From: Bacillota bacterium
GTDB lineage: Bacteria > Bacillota > Clostridia > Acetivibrionales > DSM-1351
Length of the DNA stretch: 14,499 bases
Assembly: GCA_023426005.1 (NCBI GenBank)
Contig: JAFABO010000122.1
Coordinates: forward strand, 1-14,499
Reading direction: 5' to 3'
Part shown: piece after piece, positions 6,313 to 14,310 of the stretch
Position numbering within the stretch: position 1 is the stretch's first letter
How the letters are laid out: each line of letters starts with the position of its first letter
Made by a program: the position numbers and the translations under genes
The notes under the pieces: model-generated
What the model saw: the letters and a program-made list of their open reading frames with translations, nothing else
Database searches by the model: none
Told to the model about the DNA's origin: nothing

Positions 6313-6447
6313 ACCGGCAATTGAGAAAAGATACATTGCGTTGCACAAACACATCGTTCTGACGCGAATAATGGAAATATTCCATAAAAGAATAAAAGGA
6401 CGAATGTTTTCGGCTCGCCGTATGAGAAAAAATATTTATACAATCTA

Positions 6448-6476
6448 TTGAAATGCTGTTTCATTGGTGATACAAT
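6448..6476 (+). promoter_or_regulatory. Strong promoter of the ABC importer operon
   Basis: TTGAAA (6448-6453, 5 of 6 matches to TTGACA) and TACAAT (6471-6476, 5 of 6 matches to TATAAT) are separated by exactly 17 bases, with TG one base before the -10. This is the best -35/-10 pair in the window. The predicted transcript start is near 6483, leaving a leader of about 210 bases before the first permease gene. Confidence 0.7.
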
Positions 6477-6482
6477 ATCAAC

Positions 6483-6500
6483 AGTTAGCAATAACTAACT
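6483..6500. promoter_or_regulatory. Operator-like dyad at the importer transcription start
   Basis: AGTTAG (6483-6488) and CTAACT (6495-6500) are perfect inverted half-sites six bases apart, placed at the predicted +1 of the strong promoter. A repressor bound here would block transcription. The protein is unknown; the TetR-family regulator downstream is a candidate only by proximity. It could equally be a small 5' hairpin in the mRNA. Confidence 0.4.
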
Positions 6501-6696
6501 ACATTGGATATAACATGATGTTAAGTGATGTCTGATGGATGTTTATTGAGCTTAAGCCAAAAATGAATACATGTTGCCAAGGCATATGCAATACTTTTAT
6601 ACCCACGATGAAACAGCGTTTCAGTCGCAAATTATGTAAAATGCGTTAATGATTATTAGAAGAAATAGAACAGAGTTGGAAAGAGAGTAAAACCAG

Positions 6697-7647
6697 ATGA
6701 ACAAGATCAGTTTCAGTAAAGTACTTTTAAGGAGGTTGCTGGGGCTTGCCGCAGTCATATTCGGTGTTATAACATTGAGCTTTTGTCTACAGCTTTTTAC
6801 CGGGACTGATCCGGCAGAGACCATCGTCCGCAAGCAAAGTGTTTTTGCTTCCGAAGAACAGATACAGGCAGTCAGAAAGGAATTGGGGCTGGATGCTCCT
6901 TTCGGCGAAAGATATGCCGACTACATAAAAGGTGTGTTTAAAGGAGATCTGGGTACGGCTATAACCAATAAAAAGCCCGTAATGGAAAATATACGGGAAG
7001 CATTTCCTGTAACATGTATGCTTATTATTCTGGCAATGTTTTTGGTCGGTGTATTTACAGTCTTAATAGCTGCCGTTTCAGTGATATTCAAAGGCGGCAT
7101 TTTTGACAATGTAATGCGGATCATTTGCATTATAGGAATCTGCGTTCCCAGTTTCTGGCTTGCTTTAATACTACTGACCGCTTTTGCAGTTGAAATTCCT
7201 GTGTTTAAAGTTATCTTTGACGGGAGTCTGAAATCCTTGATTTTACCTTCAATATCAATGGCTTTTCCTGTAATGTGCATATCTGTGAGGGTGTTAAGAG
7301 CCTCCGTATTAAATGAACTAAAAAGTGATTATGTTGCCTATGCCAGAGCGCGTGGCTTTACAAATTCTCAGATTGTTTATGGCGAAGTTCTAAGAAATGC
7401 GCTCCCTGCGGCAATAACCTTATTTGCCCAATATTGCGCTGCACTTTTTGGTACATCTGCCCTGGTAGAGCGGGTTTTTTCCATCCAGGGTCTGGGTTAC
7501 TATCTTATGGAATCCTGTGAAAGTATGGATATTTATGGCATCTCAGGTTCGATCCTGGTTTGTGCCGTTCTGTTTGTACTATTTAATACAGCAGCAGATA
7601 TTCTTTCAAGTATTATATGTCCTGCATACAGGAGGAAACAGATATGA
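6697..7647 (+). CDS. ABC importer permease, NikB/OppB/DppB type
   Basis: This is the first integral membrane subunit of a nickel/peptide-family importer, 316 residues. A first helix at about 10-33 is followed by an extracytoplasmic segment with the family pattern (VRKELGLDAPFGERYADYI, then GDLGTAI). Further helices lie at about 107-131, 139-165, 181-201, 236-258 and 284-306. The EAA loop that contacts the ATPases is at about 211-238 (Asp-Tyr-Val-Ala-Tyr-Ala-Arg-Ala-Arg-Gly and on to Arg-Asn-Ala-Leu-Pro). The ATG at 6697 has a weak purine-rich site (GGAAAGAGAG). It is the first gene of a five-gene operon, behind the promoter at 6448. Its stop overlaps the next start (ATGA), which indicates translational coupling. 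Confidence 0.92.
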   Translation: MNKISFSKVLLRRLLGLAAVIFGVITLSFCLQLFTGTDPAETIVRKQSVFASEEQIQAVRKELGLDAPFGERYADYIKGVFKGDLGTAITNKKPVMENIREAFPVTCMLIILAMFLVGVFTVLIAAVSVIFKGGIFDNVMRIICIIGICVPSFWLALILLTAFAVEIPVFKVIFDGSLKSLILPSISMAFPVMCISVRVLRASVLNELKSDYVAYARARGFTNSQIVYGEVLRNALPAAITLFAQYCAALFGTSALVERVFSIQGLGYYLMESCESMDIYGISGSILVCAVLFVLFNTAADILSSIICPAYRRKQI

Positions 7648-8462
7648 AAAGAAAATTACAAATAATTATTGGATTGGCTTTAATAGCAGTATTCGTTTTA
7701 GCTGCTCTGCTGGCTCCTGTATTAGCGCCAAATGATCCCAATGCCACCGACCTCTCCAGGAAAAATGCCGCCGCAACAAAAGACTTTCCTCTGGGCTGTG
7801 ATCAAATGGGCAGATGTGAGCTCTCAAGAATTATATACGGTGCGGGATATTCCATGGGACTTTCGGTACCCGCACTGATTTTACTTGCGGCAGCTTCATT
7901 ATTTGCAGGCTGCTATGCAAGCTATAAAGGCGGAGTAATAGACGAAATTGCAAAATTGTTATGCGACATATTGATGGCATTCCCCTTAATAGTAATAGCA
8001 ATGGCGCTTGTAACTTCAATAGACAATTCAGTCCTGTGCATTTTAGCAGCTGTCAGTATTTCAATGTCTGCATGGTTTATGAGAATGGTCCGTTCCTACG
8101 CAAAAACCGAATGCGGAAAAGAATATATAGAGTCGGCAAGGATTGCGGGTGCATCGGAACTCAGGATAGTTGCAAGACATTTGGTGCCTAATGTTTTACC
8201 GCAGTTCATGGTCTATTTTACAACGGGAATTGCCTCGGCAATTATGGCGGTTTCAAGCTTTGCTTTTTTGGGCATCGGACTTATAGCAGGAACGCCCGAA
8301 TGGGGAGCTATGCTTAATGAGGCCAGAAACAGTATTTATACAAATCCGGGTCTGATCATCTATCCGGGAATTTGTTTGATCCTGTGCTGCGCAGGCTTTA
8401 ATCTTTTAGGAGAGGGTCTTAGAGATTTTATTGGGAGGGAGGATGAAATAAATGCCGCTTAA
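7644..8462 (+). CDS. ABC importer permease, NikC/OppC/DppC type
   Basis: This second membrane subunit of the importer has 272 residues. It opens with one helix (about 5-27) and the family N-terminal motif ending in FPLGCDQMGRCELSRIIYG (48-66), where the usual TDxxGRD carries Cys in place of Thr and Asp. Helices follow at about 74-94, 107-124, 128-146, 186-211 and 236-252. The EAA loop is at about 160-187 (GKEYIESARIAGAS to PNVLP). I chose ATG 7644 over an upstream ATG at 7617 because AGGAGG (7630-7635) lies eight bases before it and it overlaps the previous stop by four bases, as is usual in this operon type. The 3' end overlaps the first ATPase gene by 11 bases. Confidence 0.92.
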   Translation: MKRKLQIIIGLALIAVFVLAALLAPVLAPNDPNATDLSRKNAAATKDFPLGCDQMGRCELSRIIYGAGYSMGLSVPALILLAAASLFAGCYASYKGGVIDEIAKLLCDILMAFPLIVIAMALVTSIDNSVLCILAAVSISMSAWFMRMVRSYAKTECGKEYIESARIAGASELRIVARHLVPNVLPQFMVYFTTGIASAIMAVSSFAFLGIGLIAGTPEWGAMLNEARNSIYTNPGLIIYPGICLILCCAGFNLLGEGLRDFIGREDEINAA

Positions 8463-9210
8463 TGTCAAGAACTTAAAAATTTCCTTTGCATCAGGCCAAA
8501 GTGTAACGGAGGATATTTCCTTCAAAATTGAAAAGGGGGAAATGTTATCCATAGTAGGGGGCTCAGGGGCGGGAAAGACAACGGTGTGCAGAGCCATTAT
8601 GGGACTTTTGGGGGCTGATTTTAAAGCAGAAGGAAGTATCAGCTTTAATAATACAGAGCTTTTAAATGTACCCAAAAAAGATTTGCTTAAGATCTATGGA
8701 AAGGAGATTTGTCTGATCATGCAAAATCCAATGACTGCATTCAATCCGTCCATACGTATTGGCAGGCAGATGGAAAAAACTTATCTGCAGCATAATGCAA
8801 AGCTGTCAAAAGCTGAAATATTCAAAAAGTGTGAAGCAGCACTGCAGAATCTGGGACTTTCAGATACCAAAAGAATTCTGAAAAGTTATCCTTTTGCACT
8901 TTCAGGCGGAATGCTGCAGAGGGTCATGATAGCCACCGCTCTTATAAATAATCCTCAAATTCTAATTGCAGACGAGGCTACTACGGCAATTGATGCCTGC
9001 AACAGAATAGAGCTGATGAAGGTGTTGAGAAATCTCTGTAAGCAGGGAGTGTCGATTCTGTTTGTCACTCACGATTTGTTTGCCGCTGCAAATTCAGACA
9101 AAATCCTTGTTATGGATAAGGGCAAAGTAGTAGAAGCGGGGAGAACAGAGGATATTTTAAACAGCACCGGGGAGAAATACACGAAGGAGCTTTTAAATGC
9201 GGCTGTTTAG
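8452..9210 (+). CDS. ABC importer ATPase 1, NikD/OppD/DppD type
   Basis: This cytoplasmic ATP-hydrolysing subunit pairs with the next gene product to drive import. It has 252 residues, close to E. coli NikD and shorter than typical OppD/DppD, which carry a longer C-terminal extension. Motifs: Walker A GGSGAGKTT (36-44), Q-loop Gln91 in MQNPMTAFNP, signature LSGGMLQR (150-157), Walker B ILIADEA with Glu175, and H-loop His207. The family's usual DEPTTALD is DEATTAID here. The ATG at 8452 has a GGAGGGAGG site ending nine bases before it and overlaps the upstream gene. There is no C-terminal Fe-S type cysteine cluster as seen in some OppD/DppF proteins. Confidence 0.93.
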   Translation: MPLNVKNLKISFASGQSVTEDISFKIEKGEMLSIVGGSGAGKTTVCRAIMGLLGADFKAEGSISFNNTELLNVPKKDLLKIYGKEICLIMQNPMTAFNPSIRIGRQMEKTYLQHNAKLSKAEIFKKCEAALQNLGLSDTKRILKSYPFALSGGMLQRVMIATALINNPQILIADEATTAIDACNRIELMKVLRNLCKQGVSILFVTHDLFAAANSDKILVMDKGKVVEAGRTEDILNSTGEKYTKELLNAAV

Positions 9211-9225
9211 AAAGGAGCCGGTAAA

Positions 9226-10017
9226 GTGATAGAACTTAAAAACTTGAGCTGTTCTTTTTCCGACAGCTTTTTTTCAAAAAATAAGTTTACAGCAGTATCT
9301 TCTCTTAATATAAGTTTCAGGAAAGGAGGGCGGTATGCAATAGTTGGAGAATCGGGGTCGGGTAAAACCACTCTTGCCAGGATGATTGCAGGGCTTCAAA
9401 AACCCAGCGGCGGAAATGTATTTGTTGGAGAAAGGCCTGTTTACAGGAAGAATAAAAATCTAAAAGAACACTTTAAAAATGTTCAAATTATTCAGCAGAA
9501 TTCTCTTTCTGCTTTAGACCCTAAAATGATTGTGGGAAGGTCGATTGAAGAACCTTTAATCTGCTTTTTTCACATGGATAAAACCACAAGAAGGAAAAGA
9601 TGTGAAGAACTCATGGGAATCTGCAATTTGCCTGCTGACTATTATTCAAGACTACCCTGTGAACTTTCGGGCGGAGAACAGAAAAGAGTTGCCATTGCAA
9701 GGGCCCTGGCCGTTCAGCCCCGGTGCCTGATCTTTGATGAAGCGACCAATGGCTTTGACTTGCCTTTAAGGAAAAAGATCATTGAAGAAATTATCCAATT
9801 ACAGGATTCTATAGGTTTTACTTTAATATTTATTACACATGACATAGATCTTGCTATTGCAGTTGCTGATGAAATCCTTGTAATGAGGGATTCAAAACTG
9901 TTGGAAAAGGTAAAATTCTCGGGTGATATTTCAGTATTCAAAAATGACTACAGTAAAATCCTGTTGAGAGCAAGCCGGCACAAGCCTGTAAAGCTTGCGT
10001 ACCAAAAAAATAATTAA
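9226..10017 (+). CDS. ABC importer ATPase 2, NikE/OppF/DppF type
   Basis: This is the second ATPase of the importer, 263 residues. Motifs: Walker A GESGSGKTT (41-49), Q-loop Gln91, signature LSGGEQKRVAIARAL (147-161), Walker B LIFDEA with Asp171 and Glu172, and H-loop His205. The sequence after Walker B, DEATNGFD, departs from the usual DEPTSALD and is nearer to NikE, where this region is also divergent. The start is GTG at 9226 with AAAGGAG (9211-9217) eight bases upstream, 15 bases after the previous stop. The short length fits the nickel-type branch. It is translated from the same transcript as the permeases. Confidence 0.92.
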   Translation: MIELKNLSCSFSDSFFSKNKFTAVSSLNISFRKGGRYAIVGESGSGKTTLARMIAGLQKPSGGNVFVGERPVYRKNKNLKEHFKNVQIIQQNSLSALDPKMIVGRSIEEPLICFFHMDKTTRRKRCEELMGICNLPADYYSRLPCELSGGEQKRVAIARALAVQPRCLIFDEATNGFDLPLRKKIIEEIIQLQDSIGFTLIFITHDIDLAIAVADEILVMRDSKLLEKVKFSGDISVFKNDYSKILLRASRHKPVKLAYQKNN

Positions 10018-10056
10018 AATTTGATGAATTAGAATAGAAAGGACATGGAGGATAAA

Positions 10057-11700
10057 ATGAAAAAAATTATTTCATTATTAATAGCTGCAATTATGGTATT
10101 CACATTAGGAGCATGCGGAAAAACTTCAAATAGCAATGCCGGGGGAAAAGAGGCAAATAAAGATACGGCCCAAGCCGTACATATAAATTTACCGGAAAGC
10201 TGGAATTTTGAATCGTTCTATACAATCATAACTCCTGCTAATTCTTCAAGCGGATATGGAATAACCTATTATTTGACAAGCTTCTATGACACGCTTGTAC
10301 AATATGATGAAAATGGAAAGCTCACCGGTTCGCTGGCAGAAAAATGGTCGGTAAGCGGAGATGGAAAGTTATATACCTTCAATATCAGAAAAGGAGTTAA
10401 ATTTTCCGACGGCTCTGATCTGACCGCCGAAGATGTGGCAAAATCCCTTAGGGCTTCTCCTGTAAATCTGGGACAATACAACGGTTCTTACGGGAAACTT
10501 TCAACTATTATACAGGATGTGAAAGCAACTGACGATTATACTGTTGAACTGCATCTAACACAGCCTTATTACAGTACGCTGCGGGATCTGTGTCTGGCAA
10601 ACCCCTTTGGCATTGTTTCGGCTGAACAGTTGAATGACGATTTGACCGTAAAAGACAGTTTTAATACTGCCACCTATGGCACAGGTCCATATATGTACAA
10701 GGGAGATGGGGACGGACAGACATACAATTTTGTGAAAAATCCTTACTACTGGGGAGAAGACCCCGATGTTGACAGTTTCTCCATCAAGGTGCTTGCCGAT
10801 AATGATGCCAAGATTCTTGCTCTGAAAAATGGGGAAATTGATTTTATTTCTGGCATTTCAAAGATTTCTTCTGAAAGTTACCAGGAAATGAAGAATTCCG
10901 GAAACTTTGGAGCAAAAGTAGATGACAATGCAACACAAACCTATTATATAGGATATAACTTAAGTGATCCGGTTTTCGGGGACAAGACTGTCAGAGAAGC
11001 CATATCTTCGGCAATTGACAAAAAGAATGTAGTGGATAACATCTATGGAGGACTTTATGAAAAAGCGGATACCTTTTTCTCAAAAGCATTGCCGTATTGT
11101 GATGTTGAACAGACCGTATATGATTTTGATATAGACAGGGCAAAAGCACTGCTGGATAAGGCAGGGTACAGGGATAATGACGGAGATGGTATCAGAGAAA
11201 ATAATGGAAGCAGGATGGCAGCAGACTTCTTGTATCAGACAGGTTCGGCATCTGATGACAATATGGTGGTTTATATTTGTGATCAGTTAAAAAAGATAGG
11301 AATTCAACTGACGCCGAAATCTGCTCCTATGATGGATTGGTATGCAATGATAACAGGCGGGAAATATGGTTTGACAATTTTTAAAACACAGGGAGGATAT
11401 TATGACCCGTCCAATGTCATCAGCAATATAGACCCGTCAATGTCAATGGACCCTATAGTATCTCAAGTCTCCGGATTTTTGCCGGGTAAGGCACAACTGA
11501 TCGGTGAAGTGAATTCCACGGCAGATGAAAAAAGAATTCAGGATATATATAATACGATATTAACCGCTATGGCTGACAATTGCCTGAATACTCCCATTTA
11601 TTACACTCATCAGGTAGTTTTGTATAATGATAAAATTGCAGATTACGAATTTACCCGGGACGCAAATTTTACGGCAATTCAGAATATAAAGAGGCGGTAA
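10057..11700 (+). CDS. Substrate-binding lipoprotein, SBP family 5 (NikA/OppA-like)
   Basis: This is the extracytoplasmic solute receptor of the importer, 547 residues. A lipoprotein signal (MKKIISLLIA onward) ends in the lipobox Leu-Gly-Ala-Cys with Cys20 as the lipidation site, followed by a Ser/Asn/Gly linker. The mature part has the family 5 landmarks: LAEKWSVSGDGKLYTFNIRK, then FSDGSDLTAEDV, a GTGPY motif, NPYYWGEDP, VREAISSAIDKK and AKALLDKAGY. The last segments (ALPYCDVEQTVYDFD, GGYYDPSNVIS) resemble NikA more than OppA as I recall them. The likely ligand is nickel or another metal as a small complex, though a peptide is possible. I chose ATG 10057, five bases after GGAGG (10047-10051), over the ATG at 10045, because it gives a standard signal peptide. 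It is the last gene of the operon, and no clear terminator follows. Confidence 0.9.
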   Translation: MKKIISLLIAAIMVFTLGACGKTSNSNAGGKEANKDTAQAVHINLPESWNFESFYTIITPANSSSGYGITYYLTSFYDTLVQYDENGKLTGSLAEKWSVSGDGKLYTFNIRKGVKFSDGSDLTAEDVAKSLRASPVNLGQYNGSYGKLSTIIQDVKATDDYTVELHLTQPYYSTLRDLCLANPFGIVSAEQLNDDLTVKDSFNTATYGTGPYMYKGDGDGQTYNFVKNPYYWGEDPDVDSFSIKVLADNDAKILALKNGEIDFISGISKISSESYQEMKNSGNFGAKVDDNATQTYYIGYNLSDPVFGDKTVREAISSAIDKKNVVDNIYGGLYEKADTFFSKALPYCDVEQTVYDFDIDRAKALLDKAGYRDNDGDGIRENNGSRMAADFLYQTGSASDDNMVVYICDQLKKIGIQLTPKSAPMMDWYAMITGGKYGLTIFKTQGGYYDPSNVISNIDPSMSMDPIVSQVSGFLPGKAQLIGEVNSTADEKRIQDIYNTILTAMADNCLNTPIYYTHQVVLYNDKIADYEFTRDANFTAIQNIKRR

Positions 11701-11794
11701 AAACATGAAATAAGCAGTTGAAATATGACATAGCAGGACGAATAGCAAGGCAAAATATGAAACAGAAGGACAGGAAATAAATAGTAGCGTTTTC

Positions 11795-11808
11795 TGACTT
11801 GTTTGTCA
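11795..11808. promoter_or_regulatory. Inverted repeat over the tetR -35, possible autoregulatory operator
   Basis: TGAC (11795-11798) and GTCA (11805-11808) are inverted half-sites six bases apart that span the -35 hexamer of the promoter at 11799. TetR-family proteins commonly repress their own promoter from such sites. The half-sites are short, so chance is a real alternative. Confidence 0.25.
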
Positions 11809-11827
11809 TCGACCTTAGCTGTATAAT
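11799..11827 (+). promoter_or_regulatory. Promoter of the tetR-ABC operon
   Basis: A perfect TATAAT at 11822-11827 lies 17 bases after TTGTTT (11799-11804), a partial -35. The predicted transcript starts near 11834, about 27 bases before the regulator's ATG. Confidence 0.6.
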
Positions 11828-11860
11828 GATTAAAACAGTGTTTCAACAGGAGGAAGGAAT

Positions 11861-12475
11861 ATGGCTTTATGGGTTGAAGAAGCAACAGAAAATATTATTG
11901 CAGCTGCAAAAGAGGAGTTCTTAAAGTATGGCTTTATAGATGCTTCCTTAAGAAGAATTGCAGAAAAAGCAAACACAAGTCCGCGTTCCATTTATACCAG
12001 GTTTTCGGGTAAGGAGCAATTGTTCTCTCATTTTGTAAAGGAACATGCAGCTTATTTCCTGTCCGGTGTGGAGAAGTATTTAAAGGATTTCTCGGCATCA
12101 CCAAAAGAAGAGCAGATTGAAGGCAGAAAAGAAAATTCAAGCAATTTCGCTTTTACCCTGCTGGATTACATCTATGATAATTTTGATGCCTTTTATCTGA
12201 TTGTCTGTTGCTCAAAAGGAACGGTTTATGAAAACTTTATAGAGCAGATTGCAGCTCTGGAAACAGAGCATACTCAAAAATACCTTATTACCATTGATTC
12301 AGAAATAAGAGATTTGCCCAAGGTTACGGTAGAATTCATCCATATGATGAGCCGTTCCTTCTTTGACGGTTTTTTTGAGACGGTCAGACATGGATTTGAC
12401 CGTGAAAAGGCCAGAGCGCATATAGAAAAGCTTATCTTATTTCACAATGGGGGCTGGGAGAAGTTTTTGATTTAG
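11861..12475 (+). CDS. TetR/AcrR-family transcriptional regulator
   Basis: This 204-residue DNA-binding protein has the TetR N-terminal helix-turn-helix at about residues 12-55 (AKEEFLKYGFIDASLRRIAE, then SPRSIYTRFSGKEQLF), where TSPRSIYTRF is the recognition helix region. The rest is an all-helical ligand-binding and dimerisation domain with several Cys residues (a Cys-Cys pair around 122-123). The effector is not predictable. The ATG at 11861 has a strong AGGAGG (11848-11853) seven bases upstream. The ABC transporter gene starts 44 bases after its stop in the same direction, so regulator and transporter are probably co-transcribed. The usual arrangement is that the TetR protein controls the adjacent transporter, and it may also act on the importer operon upstream. 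Confidence 0.9.
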   Translation: MALWVEEATENIIAAAKEEFLKYGFIDASLRRIAEKANTSPRSIYTRFSGKEQLFSHFVKEHAAYFLSGVEKYLKDFSASPKEEQIEGRKENSSNFAFTLLDYIYDNFDAFYLIVCCSKGTVYENFIEQIAALETEHTQKYLITIDSEIRDLPKVTVEFIHMMSRSFFDGFFETVRHGFDREKARAHIEKLILFHNGGWEKFLI

Positions 12476-12519
12476 AGACTGTCAACTATTTCATTTTATA
12501 GGAGAAAGAAGGTTTTAAT

Positions 12520-14310
12520 ATGAAACAAGGAAACGATAGAATAAAACGGCTCCTTGGTTTTTGTGGGCCAAGCCGTTGGATGCTCACACTGTCCCGTATT
12601 TTATCAGGCATCAGTGCACTTTTTATTCTTATTCCGTTTCTGTGTGTATATTTTGCGGCAAGAGAGCTGATTGCCGTTTTTACCGGGGGTGGCATAGATA
12701 CCGGCCAACTGCTCCGGTGGGGAATATATGCATTGGTTTTTGAATTTGTGGGATTGGTAATTTATTTTATTGCTTTGCTGTGTTCGCATGTTGTCGCCTT
12801 TAGGACTGAAAAAAATCTAAAGATGGCGGCGCTGACACATTTAGCCAGAATGCCGATGGGATATTTTGACACAAACCCCAGCGGCAAACTGCGTAAGATC
12901 ATTGATGACAACAGCTTTCAGACACAGACTTTTATCGCCCATCAGCTTCCTGACCTGGTAGGGGCATATGTTACAATGGCCGCCAGCGTTATTTTGATGC
13001 TGGCCTTTGACTGGCGGGTTGGTTTGCCTTTGCTGCTCCTGTTGGGAATTGGCTTTTTCCTGCAGGGTTCTTTGATTGGCAAAGACAGTATGGAATTTAT
13101 GAAAACCTACCAGGATTCCCTGGAAACAATGAATCATGAAGCGGTAGAGTATATACGCGGTATCTCGGTTGTCAAAGTATTTGGTCAGACAGTACAGTCT
13201 TTTACGAAATTCAATGAGGCAATTAAATCCTACCGGGATTATGCGCTTGCCTATACAATGTCCTGTCGGAAGGGGATGGTGGCGTTTACATCTGTTATTA
13301 ACTCGGGCTTTCTGGTACTGGTACCGGCGGCTCTTATCATCGGGGCTTTGTCAACAAACCTGGCAGGGTTTATGCAGAGTTTTATTTTCTACCTTATTTT
13401 TTCTCCTGCCTGTGCTGTAATGCTGAATAAAATCATGTATATGACCAGTTACAAAATGCAGGCCGAGGAGTCCATGCGGAGAATTGATATGATTCTGACT
13501 GCTGAGCCGCAAACAGAGACAGACAGTCCCAGGGCTGCCAATTCACATGATGTTTCCTTTGAGGACGTTATGTTCACTTATCAAAACACAGATAATCCTG
13601 CGGTAGCCCATCTCAGCTTTAAAGCCAAAGCCGGAACCACAACCGCATTAGTTGGTCATTCCGGTTCGGGTAAGAGTACGGCAGCCAGTCTTATTCCCCG
13701 TTTTTATGATGTACAGGAGGGGGCTGTCAAAATCGGAGGAGTGGATGTGAGAGATTTGTCCCATGAGGATCTGATGAAAAAAGTAGCTTTCGTATTTCAG
13801 GACCCCAAGCTGTTTAAGGATACACTATTGGCAAATATCCGTGCGGCCCGTCCCATGGCTACAAGGGAAGAAGCGCTGAAAGCAGCACAGCTTGCCCAAT
13901 GTGATGATATTTTGGAAAAATTTCCACAAGGAATTGATACTGTGGTTGGAAGCAAGGGGGTCTATTTATCCGGAGGAGAGACACAGAGGATTGCCATAGC
14001 AAGAGCTATTTTAAAAGATGCCCCCATAGTGATCCTGGATGAGGCAACAGCATTTGCCGACCCCGAAAACGAATACCAGATTCAGCAGGCATTTGAGGGC
14101 CTGGTAAAGGGGAAAACGGTTATTATGATTGCCCACAGACTGTCCGCGGTACAGGATGCGGACCAGATACTTGTAATGAAGCAGGGGCGTTTGGTTGAAA
14201 GCGGAACACATGATGAGCTGTTGAAATGTGATAACGAGTACGCCCGCATGTGGGATAACTATAAGAAAACTACAAAGTGGCATATAGGAAATGAGGTGAA
14301 AGTATGCTGA
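12520..14310 (+). CDS. ABC half-transporter (membrane + ATPase), YbtP/YbtQ/Irt-like
   Basis: This 596-residue fused half-transporter has six membrane helices at about 22-46, 68-90, 145-163, 167-185, 252-277 and 284-302, then an ATPase domain from about 345. ATPase motifs: Walker A GHSGSGKST (379-387), Q-loop Gln427, signature LSGGETQR (483-490), Walker B VILDEAT with Glu508, and His539. The sequence after Walker B, DEATAFADPENE, is typical of the YbtP/YbtQ and IrtA/IrtB group. Members of that group have an exporter fold, but characterised ones import metal-siderophore complexes. The ATG at 12520 has AGAAGG ending seven bases upstream. Its stop overlaps the next start by seven bases, suggesting a heterodimer with the next product. 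GC content is higher than in the importer operon (30/60 against 24/60 in samples), hinting at a different origin. The substrate is not determined. Confidence 0.9.
   Translation: MKQGNDRIKRLLGFCGPSRWMLTLSRILSGISALFILIPFLCVYFAARELIAVFTGGGIDTGQLLRWGIYALVFEFVGLVIYFIALLCSHVVAFRTEKNLKMAALTHLARMPMGYFDTNPSGKLRKIIDDNSFQTQTFIAHQLPDLVGAYVTMAASVILMLAFDWRVGLPLLLLLGIGFFLQGSLIGKDSMEFMKTYQDSLETMNHEAVEYIRGISVVKVFGQTVQSFTKFNEAIKSYRDYALAYTMSCRKGMVAFTSVINSGFLVLVPAALIIGALSTNLAGFMQSFIFYLIFSPACAVMLNKIMYMTSYKMQAEESMRRIDMILTAEPQTETDSPRAANSHDVSFEDVMFTYQNTDNPAVAHLSFKAKAGTTTALVGHSGSGKSTAASLIPRFYDVQEGAVKIGGVDVRDLSHEDLMKKVAFVFQDPKLFKDTLLANIRAARPMATREEALKAAQLAQCDDILEKFPQGIDTVVGSKGVYLSGGETQRIAIARAILKDAPIVILDEATAFADPENEYQIQQAFEGLVKGKTVIMIAHRLSAVQDADQILVMKQGRLVESGTHDELLKCDNEYARMWDNYKKTTKWHIGNEVKVC

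Larger units (their letters stand above)
6313..6696. other. Intergenic region upstream of the ABC importer operon
   Basis: No convincing gene lies in these 384 bases. Contents: a 56-codon open frame without a good start ends at TGA 6449-6451 and may be more decayed coding DNA. A 15 bp dyad ATGGAA-ATA-TTCCAT lies at 6371-6385. A strong promoter lies at 6448-6476 with an operator-like dyad at 6483-6500. An 8 bp palindrome GCTTAAGC lies at 6550-6557. From 6500 to 6696 the DNA would form a leader of about 210 bases; I saw no terminator or known riboswitch motif in it. Confidence 0.5.

Noticed and set aside
6420..6441. GTATGA ... TTATAC resembles a NikR operator upstream of a nickel-type importer.
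   Set aside because: The half-sites are only 10 bases apart, while the known NikR consensus needs 16, and the second half-site has a mismatch.
6222..6491. An 89-codon minus-strand frame in the intergenic region before the importer operon.
   Set aside because: It has no convincing start region or family resemblance, and its start lies on the operator dyad and promoter of the plus-strand operon. It remains the least certain of the rejected frames.
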